This document shows, one piece after another, positions 24,389 through 32,899 of a DNA stretch of 47,903 nt. The stretch is from Paenibacillus helianthi (GTDB lineage: Bacteria > Bacillota > Bacilli > Paenibacillales > Paenibacillaceae): assembly GCF_001909055.1 (NCBI RefSeq), contig NZ_LVWI01000061.1, positions 1 through 47,903 on the forward strand. The letters are read 5' to 3'. The notes under the pieces were generated by a model that saw only the letters and a program-made list of their open reading frames with translations, did no database searches and had not been told where the DNA came from. The position numbers and the translations under genes are program-made. Every line of letters starts with the position of its first letter. Position 1 is the first letter of the stretch.

Positions 24389-26461
24389 TCAATTCATCCA
24401 CCAGCGTTTGATGTCGTTCCATAGGGAGTGATCATCCTTGGTGTCCGCAGCAGGTGGAACAACTTTTCCGTCCTGAGGATCTGCGGAACCGCCTGCACCG
24501 TGCTGATCACAGTATTCTGTAGGCTCCGTGCCGCTGATGAAGGTTTCTAATTCCTTTTCGGGACATTCAGAGGTAGCGAGCTTACCAGATTCAGGATTGA
24601 TATACACACTGACGACCCCGTCAGGAATCGGAAAGATTTTAGGCGGTACGTTGGCCAGTGCCTTTTCTGTAAACTGGGCGAAAATGGGGGCGGCACGCCG
24701 CCCGTCTGATGTAGCAATATTACGCCCTTTGTCATAGCCGACCCAGACGGCTGTTGACAGCTCTGGCGTGAAGCCGACCATCCAGCCATCGGTGTCGGTA
24801 GTGCCGGTTTTTCCGGCAACCGGACGCTTAATAATGGACGCCACACGGTTGCCTGTTCCTCCGCTCTCAAATACGCCTTCCATTAGCCGGGTCAGCACAT
24901 ACGCTGCTGCCGGTTCTACGACCTTCTCTCCTTGCTTCCGGGGAGCCTCATATAGAAGATTTCCATTGGCATCGGTAATCTTCAGAATTGCCGTGGCCGG
25001 AAGCTTTACTCCGCCTCCGCCTATCACAGCAAAGGCTGACGCCATCTCCAGCGGGCTCACTGGCGAAGTGCCCAGGGCCAGAGAAGGCACTTGCTGCAGC
25101 GGACTGTCGACCCCCATTTTAGCTGCCATTTCAGCCACTTTATCCGCTCCTACTTTCATAATTGTGTTCACCGCATAAATATTGTCGGAGGCAGCAATGG
25201 CTTGGCGCATGTTGATTTCTCCCAGGTACTTGTCACCGAAATTTTTGGGCTGATAGGTCTTGCGGTCATGATCATAATGGAACAGCGTGGGCTGGCTGTT
25301 AAATACGGATAATCCCGTCATTGTTTTGGAAGACAGTGCGGTTAAATACATAATGGGCTTAAAAGAAGACCCGGGCTGCCGGGTAGTAGCCAATGCATGG
25401 TTAAACTGATTGGTGCGGTAATTTTTGCCTCCGACCATGGCTTTGATATAACCCGTCCGGGGATCGATGGACACAAGTGCAGTCTCCAGGTCACTGGCGG
25501 AATCCATCCCTTTGTCCACAGCCTCCTCAGCCGCCTGCTGCATATCAGGGTCGAGGGTCGTATATACGTTCAGACCGCCCTGATCCAGTTCTTCGCTGCT
25601 AATGTGCAGGGAGTCAATGGCCAGGCTGCGGACATAATCGCGGAAGTAAGGTGCAGCGACGAGGGTATCCTTTTCACCCTGTGGTTTGAAGCTTAAAGTC
25701 TCCAGTCTGGCGGACGTCGCCTGTGCCTCCGTAATATCGCCCATTTCCGTCATCGCGGCCAGAATAATCCGCTGTCGTTTCTTGGCATTGTCCATATGGG
25801 TGTAGGGAGAATAATAGGTCGGGCCTTTTGGAATTCCGGCAAGCAGAGCACTTTCCGCCAGATCGAGATCTGCGGCTGCTTTACCGAAATACATCCTTGA
25901 GGCGGCTTCGATCCCATAGGCACCATGGCCATAATAAATCTGGTTCAGATACATATTCAGAATTTCATTTTTGCTGTATTTCATTTCAAGCTGCATCGTG
26001 TAGAGGGCTTCTTTCGCCTTGCGCGTCCAGGTCTTCTCATGGGTCAGGTAGAGATTACGAGCAAGCTGCTGGGTTAAGGTACTCGCCCCCTGCGTGCGGT
26101 CCCCGGACTCCAGGTTGGCAAGAACAGCGCGTCCCATGCCTCTTATATCAAAGCCGGAGTGATCGTAGAATTTACGGTCCTCCACAGCGAGAGTAGCCTG
26201 AATAAGGAGCGGCGAAATTTGACTGAGTCTTACGGGATCCCGGCTTCGGCCGTCTGTGGTAAAGGTAGTCAGCACATTCCCCCGGGAGTCGAGCAGTTTG
26301 GAGCGGATATCGTCAGCGATCGGCGGAAGATCCTTTTGATACAGGTAACCCAGCAGCGCGCAGGCTGCCAGCACAAATAGCACGCTCATCACAGCCAACA
26401 GCCGGAACAGCCGGCGGAGGCGGTGTTTAGGTTTTGGAGGTGTTGCAGGTTCGCGCGGCAT
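24389..26461 (-). CDS. pbpG: Class A penicillin-binding protein, PbpG (PBP2d)-like
   Basis: This is a bifunctional peptidoglycan synthase on the outer membrane face. One transmembrane helix (about 21-42) is followed by a GT51 glycosyltransferase domain with catalytic Glu94 (AVEDRKFYDH) and the GASTLTQQLARN motif. A transpeptidase domain follows with SSFK at 365-368, SDN at 425-427 and KTG at 551-553. The tail is rich in Pro and Asp. ATG at 26461 has GGAAGGAG nine bases upstream and gives 690 residues, close to B. subtilis PbpG, which is also a neighbour of ywhD and acts in sporulation. The identification as pbpG rather than ponA or pbpF rests on that context. Confidence 0.9.
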   Translation of the reverse strand: MPREPATPPKPKHRLRRLFRLLAVMSVLFVLAACALLGYLYQKDLPPIADDIRSKLLDSRGNVLTTFTTDGRSRDPVRLSQISPLLIQATLAVEDRKFYDHSGFDIRGMGRAVLANLESGDRTQGASTLTQQLARNLYLTHEKTWTRKAKEALYTMQLEMKYSKNEILNMYLNQIYYGHGAYGIEAASRMYFGKAAADLDLAESALLAGIPKGPTYYSPYTHMDNAKKRQRIILAAMTEMGDITEAQATSARLETLSFKPQGEKDTLVAAPYFRDYVRSLAIDSLHISSEELDQGGLNVYTTLDPDMQQAAEEAVDKGMDSASDLETALVSIDPRTGYIKAMVGGKNYRTNQFNHALATTRQPGSSFKPIMYLTALSSKTMTGLSVFNSQPTLFHYDHDRKTYQPKNFGDKYLGEINMRQAIAASDNIYAVNTIMKVGADKVAEMAAKMGVDSPLQQVPSLALGTSPVSPLEMASAFAVIGGGGVKLPATAILKITDANGNLLYEAPRKQGEKVVEPAAAYVLTRLMEGVFESGGTGNRVASIIKRPVAGKTGTTDTDGWMVGFTPELSTAVWVGYDKGRNIATSDGRRAAPIFAQFTEKALANVPPKIFPIPDGVVSVYINPESGKLATSECPEKELETFISGTEPTEYCDQHGAGGSADPQDGKVVPPAADTKDDHSLWNDIKRWWMN

Positions 26462-26715
26462 GGCATCGGGCTCCTTCCTTTTTTGCGTACAACTTGTCAA
26501 TTCTCATTATGGGAAAGGAAGAGCTTGGATATTCATAAGGCTTTAAGGGCTTTTCCGAAAAGAACAACGTTTTCTGCAATACAGAATAAGGTGGTAACCA
26601 AATTGTTTTCATTTTGTGACTTTATCCAGGTAGAAAGAAGAGAGATTGGACAGTATAACAGAGTAGTGTCAAGTAGTATCTATTAGAGAAGACAAATCGT
26701 TCAGGAGGTGTCATT

Positions 26716-27903
26716 ATGAATTGGAATAAAATGCTGCATCAGGGGAAGCTGACTCTCCTATCCGCAGTTCTGGTGGCGGTTTCTGCTTGGGGAATGCACG
26801 CTTCTCCATCACAGGCAGCCTCTGCGGCAACAGCTGTACCGGCTTGTGGCACCGGTGATCATGGATTGCTGAAAGAACTGCAAGCACGGCATGCTGCATC
26901 AGAAGAAACCCCGCTGAGTTTCTCGGATCTGCAATTTCTGAGTGCCGATACAGGAAGGGCAGCGGGTAGCGGCTTTATGATTGGAACCTCGGACGGGGGC
27001 TGTCATTTTCAGGAGATTTACCAAGGGCAGTGGAACTTCAGGCAGATTGACTTTCCAAATAATGTCCAGGGCTGGGCATTGGCTTCCGTGAAGGATACAG
27101 CGGCAACCTACCTCATTGCCACCACGAATGGCGGTTCTACCTGGACCCGGATAGGGAATACGGCAACGGATTTTGAAAGAATTGACTTTAAGGATAGTAA
27201 GCGGGGCTTCGGCTACAGCCAGAATGCTACCTCCTACACCATAGACGGAGGACGTACCTGGAGTCTGATCCGCACTCCGGCCAACACACGCAGCGCGGAA
27301 TTTACCAGCCGTGACAAGGGTTATGCACTTGTGATAGCACCGGGGGCCGGCTACCGTGTCATGAAGACTTCGAATGGCGGTTCCACTTGGTCTCTCTCAC
27401 TGCAATCGGCTTTTGCTTATCCTGAGTCCGGGAGAATCTATGCGAGCGGTGATCAGGTGTACGCTTTGCTGTATGGCGGAACAGGGATGTCGCAGACCTC
27501 ATACTCACTCTATGCCAGCAGCAATAAGGGCGGAAGCTGGAAACGTGTGATTGCCCAGGATTCTGCCGGGGGCGGACCTGCACCAGGCAGCGGGGCGGCA
27601 CAGCTTCGGTCCGGACCTGCCTCCGGCAAGCCGGGTAATATGCAGCTTATAGGCAGCAGCGCTGCCTTTCTGGTCGGCTTCTCGCCTGCCGGCGAAAAAG
27701 TAGCCGTAGGCCGTTCCTATAAAGGCGGCAAGGCGTGGACTAATCTTCCGGCTATTCCTGGCTATGAGGGGATGATCTCCTTCACAGGTCTTAAGGAAGG
27801 ATGGATGGCTGTCCGCGGGCAGAATACTTCCTCCTTATACAGCACCGGTGACGGCGGATCGACATGGAAGCTGAAATTCGTTTTTAAGGGGACCGAGCAA
27901 TAA
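26716..27903 (+). CDS. Secreted beta-propeller protein with Asp-box repeats
   Basis: This exported 395-residue protein has no enzyme motif. A Sec signal (about 1-34, ending SQA) is followed by seven Asp-box-like repeats: TSDGGCHF, TTNGGSTW, TIDGGRTW, TSNGGSTW, SSNKGGSW, SYKGGKAW and TGDGGSTW. They are spaced about 45 residues apart, except around a Gly/Pro/Ser-rich insertion at about 283-315. Seven repeats suggest a seven-bladed propeller, as in Ycf48/sialidase-type folds. The catalytic residues of sialidases are not evident. A lone Cys pair (C44, C96) could be oxidised. ATG at 26716 follows TTCAGGAGG. Confidence 0.86.
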   Translation: MNWNKMLHQGKLTLLSAVLVAVSAWGMHASPSQAASAATAVPACGTGDHGLLKELQARHAASEETPLSFSDLQFLSADTGRAAGSGFMIGTSDGGCHFQEIYQGQWNFRQIDFPNNVQGWALASVKDTAATYLIATTNGGSTWTRIGNTATDFERIDFKDSKRGFGYSQNATSYTIDGGRTWSLIRTPANTRSAEFTSRDKGYALVIAPGAGYRVMKTSNGGSTWSLSLQSAFAYPESGRIYASGDQVYALLYGGTGMSQTSYSLYASSNKGGSWKRVIAQDSAGGGPAPGSGAAQLRSGPASGKPGNMQLIGSSAAFLVGFSPAGEKVAVGRSYKGGKAWTNLPAIPGYEGMISFTGLKEGWMAVRGQNTSSLYSTGDGGSTWKLKFVFKGTEQ

Positions 27904-27965
27904 GCTTAGATGCATATCCATTGGAATAAAGTGACGTAAGAGATCGGCCCGTACTGAACAGGCAG

Positions 27966-27996
27966 GAGCGGCTCCATCATCGGAGCTGCTTTTTTG
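27966..27996 (+). terminator. Terminator of the propeller gene
   Basis: AGCGGCTCC and GGAGCTGCT form a nine-base-pair stem followed by TTTTT. Confidence 0.85.
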
Positions 27997-28131
27997 CGTG
28001 CAGCCAACCGGATAAAACAACAAGGCATAGAGGTGCAGCATGCGCTTCAGGTGTGATTTTGCGAACCAATATGGTAAAATTTTAGATACTTTAGGAATGA
28101 ACCCTATTTCGTGCTTAGGAGGACTGCGGCT

Positions 28132-28989
28132 GTGTCCATTCGCGTATCTGCCATACAATATCATTTACATACCATTTCCTCCTTTGAGGAGTTTGCCGCC
28201 CAGTGCGAGCATTATATAAAAACGGCCGGGGAGTTCGGCACCGAGTTCATCCTGTTCCCCGAATTTTTGACGACACAGTTGATGTCCATTGGCGATGAAC
28301 GGGGGAATGCCCTTAGCATAGAAGATCTACCGCAATTTACGGACCGTTACCGGGAGATGTTCTGCGGGTATGCCCAGAAATATGCTGTGCATATCATTGG
28401 CGGGACCCATGTGCTACGTAGAAACGACAAGCTCTATAATGTGGCTCATCTCTTTTATCCGGATGGAAGAATTGCCGAGCAGGCGAAGCTGCACATCACA
28501 CCGGCTGAAGTCGAGGGCTGGAATATGGGCGCGGGGGAAGGGCTGGAGGTGTTCCAGACGGATAAAGGAACCATCGCCATGCTGACCTGCTACGATATCG
28601 AATTTCCGGAGATTGTGCGCATGGCCCGGGCCAAGGGTGCGGATGTCATCTTTTGCCCTTCCTGCACGGATGACCGCCATGGTTTTCACCGGGTAAGATA
28701 CACCAGTCATGCCCGTGCCATTGAAAATCAAATCTATGTCGTGCTGACAGGCACCGTAGGCTCGTTGCCTACCGTAGACCTGATGCGGGCGAACTTTGGC
28801 CAGGCTGCGGTGATCACGCCCAATGATATTCCGTTTCCTCCCAGGGGTCTGTTGGCCGAGGGTGAAATTAACGATGATATGATTATCACCGCCGATCTGG
28901 ATCTAGAGCTGCTCTACAGGGTTCGTGAACGCGGGTCGGTGACCACTTGGCGGGACCGCCGAACGGATCTGTATACGGACTGGACGTAA
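28132..28989 (+). CDS. Carbon-nitrogen hydrolase (nitrilase superfamily)
   Basis: This enzyme hydrolyses amides or nitriles. It has 285 residues with the Glu-Lys-Cys triad: Glu44 in FPEFLT, Lys119 in QAKLHITPAE and Cys153 in LTCYDIEFPEIVR. The FCPSCTDDRHGFHRVR stretch and RAIENQIYV are usual for the family. The start is GTG at 28132, with AGGAGG nine bases upstream. A longer frame begins within the ribosome site. It is the first of three genes, followed after 15 bases by a GNAT gene. The B. subtilis protein YhcX fuses a GNAT and this type of hydrolase into one chain. The substrate is unknown. Confidence 0.92.
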   Translation: MSIRVSAIQYHLHTISSFEEFAAQCEHYIKTAGEFGTEFILFPEFLTTQLMSIGDERGNALSIEDLPQFTDRYREMFCGYAQKYAVHIIGGTHVLRRNDKLYNVAHLFYPDGRIAEQAKLHITPAEVEGWNMGAGEGLEVFQTDKGTIAMLTCYDIEFPEIVRMARAKGADVIFCPSCTDDRHGFHRVRYTSHARAIENQIYVVLTGTVGSLPTVDLMRANFGQAAVITPNDIPFPPRGLLAEGEINDDMIITADLDLELLYRVRERGSVTTWRDRRTDLYTDWT

Positions 28990-29004
28990 GGAGGACGAAG
29001 AGGC

Positions 29005-29673
29005 ATGTATAACAAGAGCTTTTACGCTTTCGACGGTAAAATCCCAGTGCCTGCGGTACTCCGCAGCTACACGGAAGCCGATTTTGCGGAGCTGATTACC
29101 ATTCAGTCCGAAGCCTTTCCGCCTCCCTACCCTGCTGAACTATGGTGGAACCGGGAGCAGCTGTTGAATCATGTGACGCTTTTTCCGGAGGGGGCGCTAT
29201 GTGTGGAGGTGAACGGGGAACTGGCAGGGTCGGTAACCGGACTGAAAATTCATTTTGACGCTGAGGTCCCCGCGCTCCATCATACGTGGTCAGAGGTTAC
29301 GGCAGATGGATATATTACTACCCACCAGCCGGGCGGGAACACGCTCTATATTGCCGATCTGTGCGTCCGCCCCAAACACCGCAAGCTGGGGCTGGGCAAA
29401 GAGCTGGTACAGTCGCTGTATCATGTTGTGGTGGAGCAGAGGCTGGAGCGGCTGCTGGGAGCGGGCCGTATGCCAGGCTATCATCTTCAAGCCTCCAGGA
29501 TGTCTGCGGAGGAGTATTTGGAAGGAGTGACAGCCGGCAAATGGTCTGATCCGGTGCTCACCTTTCTGCTGCGCTGCGGGCGGTCCCCGGTGGGAGTGGT
29601 GGCTGATTACCTGAAAGATGAAGAGTCGGGCAACTACGCTGCGCTCATGGAGTGGCGTAATCCATTTCTATAA
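29005..29673 (+). CDS. GNAT-family N-acetyltransferase, YhcX-type partner
   Basis: This is a 222-residue acetyltransferase. The acetyl-CoA motif is IADLCVRPKHRKLGLGKELV (about 112-131). The AGRMPGYH segment after it resembles the fused N-terminal GNAT half of YhcX. ATG at 29005 follows GGAGGACGAAGAGGC, directly after the nitrilase stop, so the pair is in one operon and probably works on one substrate or metabolite. Another GNAT gene follows 39 bases later. The acetyl acceptor is not readable from sequence. Confidence 0.9.
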   Translation: MYNKSFYAFDGKIPVPAVLRSYTEADFAELITIQSEAFPPPYPAELWWNREQLLNHVTLFPEGALCVEVNGELAGSVTGLKIHFDAEVPALHHTWSEVTADGYITTHQPGGNTLYIADLCVRPKHRKLGLGKELVQSLYHVVVEQRLERLLGAGRMPGYHLQASRMSAEEYLEGVTAGKWSDPVLTFLLRCGRSPVGVVADYLKDEESGNYAALMEWRNPFL

Positions 29674-29712
29674 TAAGTAAGGAAACATCTTTATCAGAAT
29701 CGGAGGAAATCC

Positions 29713-30387
29713 TTGAGTATGGAATATACAAGAATTACGAGTGTCGCGGATCCTTTGTTCAGACAAGTACATCATCTGCTGTCAGAAGTGTTTCCCCCTG
29801 AGGAAGTTCTTGAATTCAGCTTGTGGAAGGAACCTCTGGAAGATCCCGGCATCCGTGTATTTGCTGCTGTGCATGATGGCGCTGTTGTGGGCACTACGGA
29901 ATACCGCTACTACACCGACTGGAATGTGGCGATGACCGATTTCACTATCATTGGCCGGGAGGGCCTGGGGATAGGGCGCTTTCTGGCTCAGAGCCGCCTG
30001 AAAGACTTGAAGAAGCTGGCAGCAGGCAATGGTAAAGAGCTATTTGGCATGTTTGCCGAGATTTACGATCCTTACCGGGTGGAGTATGCCTTTGGGGGCA
30101 TCAAGCCTATGGACCCGTTTGTCCGCAGGGAGGTGCTGTCGCATCTGGGATACAAGCGGATGGATTTCCCATACGTTCATCCCTCCTGGCAGGGTGACGG
30201 GGAGGCGGTGTCGGGTCTTGACCTGTGCTTTATGCCCGGGAATGAGGATTTGGGGCAGGTCAAGGCTTCTTTGGTTGCGGACTTTCTGACCCGTTATTAT
30301 GCAGTACTTGCCGATAAGCCGGAAGCCTGGACGTCTATGGTAGAGGGGCTGAAGAGCAGGGATACGTTGTCGCTGCTGCCTTTGTGA
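29713..30387 (+). CDS. GNAT-like acetyltransferase, third gene of the operon
   Basis: This 224-residue protein shows a GNAT-like core. It has a beta hairpin with FAAVHDGAVVGTTEYRYY, then GREGLGIGRFLAQSRLKDLK (about 77-96) as the acyl-CoA site, with a weak R/Q-x-x-G-x-G/A pattern. Its C-terminal half (FGMFAEIYDPYRVEYAF, PYVHPSWQGD) is unlike the previous gene and does not match a family I know. The start is TTG at 29713, with GGAGG six bases upstream. ATG at 29719 is the alternative. It ends the three-gene run; the next gene starts about 170 bases later. Confidence 0.82.
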   Translation: MSMEYTRITSVADPLFRQVHHLLSEVFPPEEVLEFSLWKEPLEDPGIRVFAAVHDGAVVGTTEYRYYTDWNVAMTDFTIIGREGLGIGRFLAQSRLKDLKKLAAGNGKELFGMFAEIYDPYRVEYAFGGIKPMDPFVRREVLSHLGYKRMDFPYVHPSWQGDGEAVSGLDLCFMPGNEDLGQVKASLVADFLTRYYAVLADKPEAWTSMVEGLKSRDTLSLLPL

Positions 30388-30554
30388 CCCTGGACTTCAT
30401 CTGCTAAAAGCGGCATGGATCAAGAAATCCGGAGACAACAGCTCCCGGAAGTCCAAATTAGCGATTGAATTGCCCTCCCGATCTGGATATAGTGTACAAT
30501 GGGAAAGCGAATATGCCTTAGATTATATAAGTGTGAATAAGCGAGGAACGTGTG

Positions 30555-30998
30555 ATGACTGAAGTGCAGCAAGGCAAATACGGCGTTTCCGTAACGCTTA
30601 CGAGTGCGCAGGGCGGGGAACGGAATGTGGTGCACGCCTCCGGTGAAGCTATTGCCAGAGGAAATCAGCTGTATATCCGTTATGAAGAAACGCAGACAGG
30701 CCCCAAGGGCGAGCCAGTTTCTGTCCGAACCACTTTGAAGATTTCAGACAGTGAACTGAAGCTGATTCGACACGGCGGTGTCCAGTCGGAGCAGTCCTTT
30801 GTTCCGGGACAACGCCGGCCAGGATTCTACCGCTCGCCATATACACAGTTTAATCTCTCCACAGCCACCCGGAAACTGGATATGAAGCGTGAGGGAAGAT
30901 CGCTTGCGGTTTCGTGGGAATATGATCTTTACGTATACGGGGAATTATCGGGACAGTTCGCTATAAGTTTGCATATACAGGAGGAACTACAATCATGA
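30555..30998 (+). CDS. ywiB: DUF1934 family protein YwiB
   Basis: This small (147 aa) beta-barrel protein of unknown role is recognised by layout and context. In B. subtilis ywiB directly precedes argS, as here. The sequence is an almost all-beta pattern (GKYGVSVTLTS, LYIRYEETQTG, LKLIRHGGVQSEQSF, LAVSWEYDLYV). ATG at 30555 follows GAGGAACG. A GTG one codon earlier is also possible. The last four bases overlap the argS ATG (ATGA), so argS translation is probably coupled. A -10-like TACAAT at 30495-30500 lies upstream, with only a weak -35. Confidence 0.88.
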   Translation: MTEVQQGKYGVSVTLTSAQGGERNVVHASGEAIARGNQLYIRYEETQTGPKGEPVSVRTTLKISDSELKLIRHGGVQSEQSFVPGQRRPGFYRSPYTQFNLSTATRKLDMKREGRSLAVSWEYDLYVYGELSGQFAISLHIQEELQS

Positions 30999-32680
30999 CA
31001 CATAGTCAAAATCCGCTTCAGTTAGCCAATGAACGGGTGAAGGAAGCGATCGCTGGCGCCATTGTCGCCGCTGGCCTGGTCACCAGAGAGGAAATTCCAG
31101 CCATCGTACTGGAAGTACCCAAGGACAAAGCCCACGGGGACCTGGCCACCAATGCTGCGATGCAGCTAACCAAGATTGCCAAGCGCAATCCACGGCAGAT
31201 TGCTGAAGCGATCATTGAGCACCTGGATAAGGGCAATGCTTCTATTGAAAAAGCAGAAATTGCCGGACCGGGCTTCATCAATTTTACGTTGTCAAAAAGC
31301 TACCTCTACCCGGTAATCGCCCTCGTGGCGGAACAGGGTGAGGACTATGGCCGCATTAATGCAGGCCAGGGTCAGAAGGTCGAGATGGAATTTGTCAGCG
31401 CGAATCCTACCGGCAGTCTGCATCTGGGACATGCCCGCGGGGCTGCTGTTGGTGATGCGCTGTGCAACGTGCTGGATTTTGCCGGCTACCAGGTAACCCG
31501 CGAGTATTACATTAATGATGCCGGGAACCAGGTTCAGAACCTGTGCAAATCCATCGAAACCCGTTATCTTCAGGAGCTGGGCCAGCCGGCGGAAATGCCG
31601 GAAGACGGCTACCATGGCGAGGACATCAAGGGTTTTGCCAAAGAGCTGGTGGCTGAAAAAGGCGACGAGCTGCTGTCCATGACACCAGGCGACCGCGCAG
31701 CCTTCTTTCGTACCTATGGTCTTGCCAAGGAGCTGGATAAAATCAAACGCGACCTTAACCGGTTCCGCGTGGGCTTCGATATCTGGTTCAGTGAGACCTC
31801 TCTGTACGAGAACGGTGAAGTGCTACGTTCCCTGGACGAGCTGCGCGAGCGCGGTGAAGTCTACGAACAGGACGGGGCGACCTGGCTGCAAACGACGAAA
31901 TATGGTGATGACAAGGACCGCGTATTGATCAAGAACGACGGAACCTATACCTATCTGACCCCGGATATCGCTTATCACAGCGACAAATATGGCCGGGGCT
32001 ATGACAAAATGATCAACATTTGGGGCGCCGATCACCACGGCTATATTCCCCGGATGAAGGCAGCCATGTCCGCGCTTGGCAATGATCCGGATAAGCTAGT
32101 CGTGTTGATTGCCCAAATGGTCAGTCTCTTCCAGAACGGTGAAAAGGTCAAAATGTCCAAGCGTACCGGCAAAGCGGTGACGATGGAAGACCTGATGGAC
32201 GAAGTCGGAATCGATGCCATCCGTTATTTCTTCACCATGCGCAGCATGGATTCACATCTGGACTTCGATATGGATCTGGCGATTTCCACTTCCAATGAGA
32301 ACCCTGTATTCTATGTGCAGTATGCACATGCGCGGATCTGCAGTATTTTCCGCCAGGCTGAGGAGCAAGGAATTGTATTGCCTGATTTTTCCGAAATCGA
32401 CTACGCCAAGCTGACCGCTGCACATGAATATGATCTTCTTCGCAAAATCGGCGAATTACCGGCGGAGATCGAGATAGCTGCCAGCAGCTATGCGCCGCAT
32501 CGCCTGATCCGTTACGTATACGATCTGGCTTCGCTGTTCCACAGCTACTACAAAGCGGAGCGCGTCATCACCGAGGATGCCGCCCAGACCGTAGCCCGCC
32601 TTGCTCTGCTGGGCGCGGCACGGACCACAATCGCCAACGTGCTTCGTCTCGTTGGTGTAACCGCACCGGACCGGATGTAA
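30995..32680 (+). CDS. argS: Arginyl-tRNA synthetase
   Basis: This class I synthetase charges tRNA-Arg. It has 561 residues. The N-terminal Add-1 domain (about 1-105) recognises the tRNA D-loop. The HIGH signature appears as HLGHARGAAVGDAL (about 142-155). A KMSKR sequence (KMSKRTGKAVT) is intact, which is the canonical form that many ArgRS enzymes lack. The C-terminal DALR anticodon-binding domain ends in VTAPDRM, a typical ArgRS end. ATG at 30995 overlaps the ywiB stop, with AGGAGGAACTACAATC upstream. A strong terminator follows. Confidence 0.97.
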   Translation: MTHSQNPLQLANERVKEAIAGAIVAAGLVTREEIPAIVLEVPKDKAHGDLATNAAMQLTKIAKRNPRQIAEAIIEHLDKGNASIEKAEIAGPGFINFTLSKSYLYPVIALVAEQGEDYGRINAGQGQKVEMEFVSANPTGSLHLGHARGAAVGDALCNVLDFAGYQVTREYYINDAGNQVQNLCKSIETRYLQELGQPAEMPEDGYHGEDIKGFAKELVAEKGDELLSMTPGDRAAFFRTYGLAKELDKIKRDLNRFRVGFDIWFSETSLYENGEVLRSLDELRERGEVYEQDGATWLQTTKYGDDKDRVLIKNDGTYTYLTPDIAYHSDKYGRGYDKMINIWGADHHGYIPRMKAAMSALGNDPDKLVVLIAQMVSLFQNGEKVKMSKRTGKAVTMEDLMDEVGIDAIRYFFTMRSMDSHLDFDMDLAISTSNENPVFYVQYAHARICSIFRQAEEQGIVLPDFSEIDYAKLTAAHEYDLLRKIGELPAEIEIAASSYAPHRLIRYVYDLASLFHSYYKAERVITEDAAQTVARLALLGAARTTIANVLRLVGVTAPDRM

Positions 32681-32692
32681 CGGTCCAGCTCA

Positions 32693-32738
32693 AGCAAAAG
32701 CTCCGCCCCCGTACAATTTGGAGGCGGAGCTTTTGCTA
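32693..32738 (+). terminator. Terminator of argS
   Basis: AGCAAAAGCTCCGCC (32693-32707) and GGCGGAGCTTTTGCT (32723-32737) form a perfect 15-base-pair stem. The A/T symmetry could also stop transcription from the opposite side. Confidence 0.85.
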
Positions 32739-32844
32739 TGCTTACTGACTAAGGGAATGTGATTGATCTACGCAACTCATTCCTACTGCTCAAGCGGGCC
32801 TAAGTCAGCTGGGAGTGCCAGGGCAACTCCCGGCAAGCGGTGCG

Positions 32845-32889
32845 CCCGTGGCCCGCCCAAGGCCTACCGCGGCCCTAGCGGGCCACGGG
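32845..32889. repeat. GC-rich inverted repeat beyond the subtilase gene
   Basis: CCCGTGGCCCGC (32845-32856) and GCGGGCCACGGG (32878-32889) are perfect 12-base arms around a 21-base loop that itself contains GGCC/GGCC. There is no T-run on either side. The second arm ends 11 bases before the stop codon of the S8 peptidase gene on the minus strand. Confidence 0.7.
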
Positions 32890-32899
32890 GCCGCCGCCC

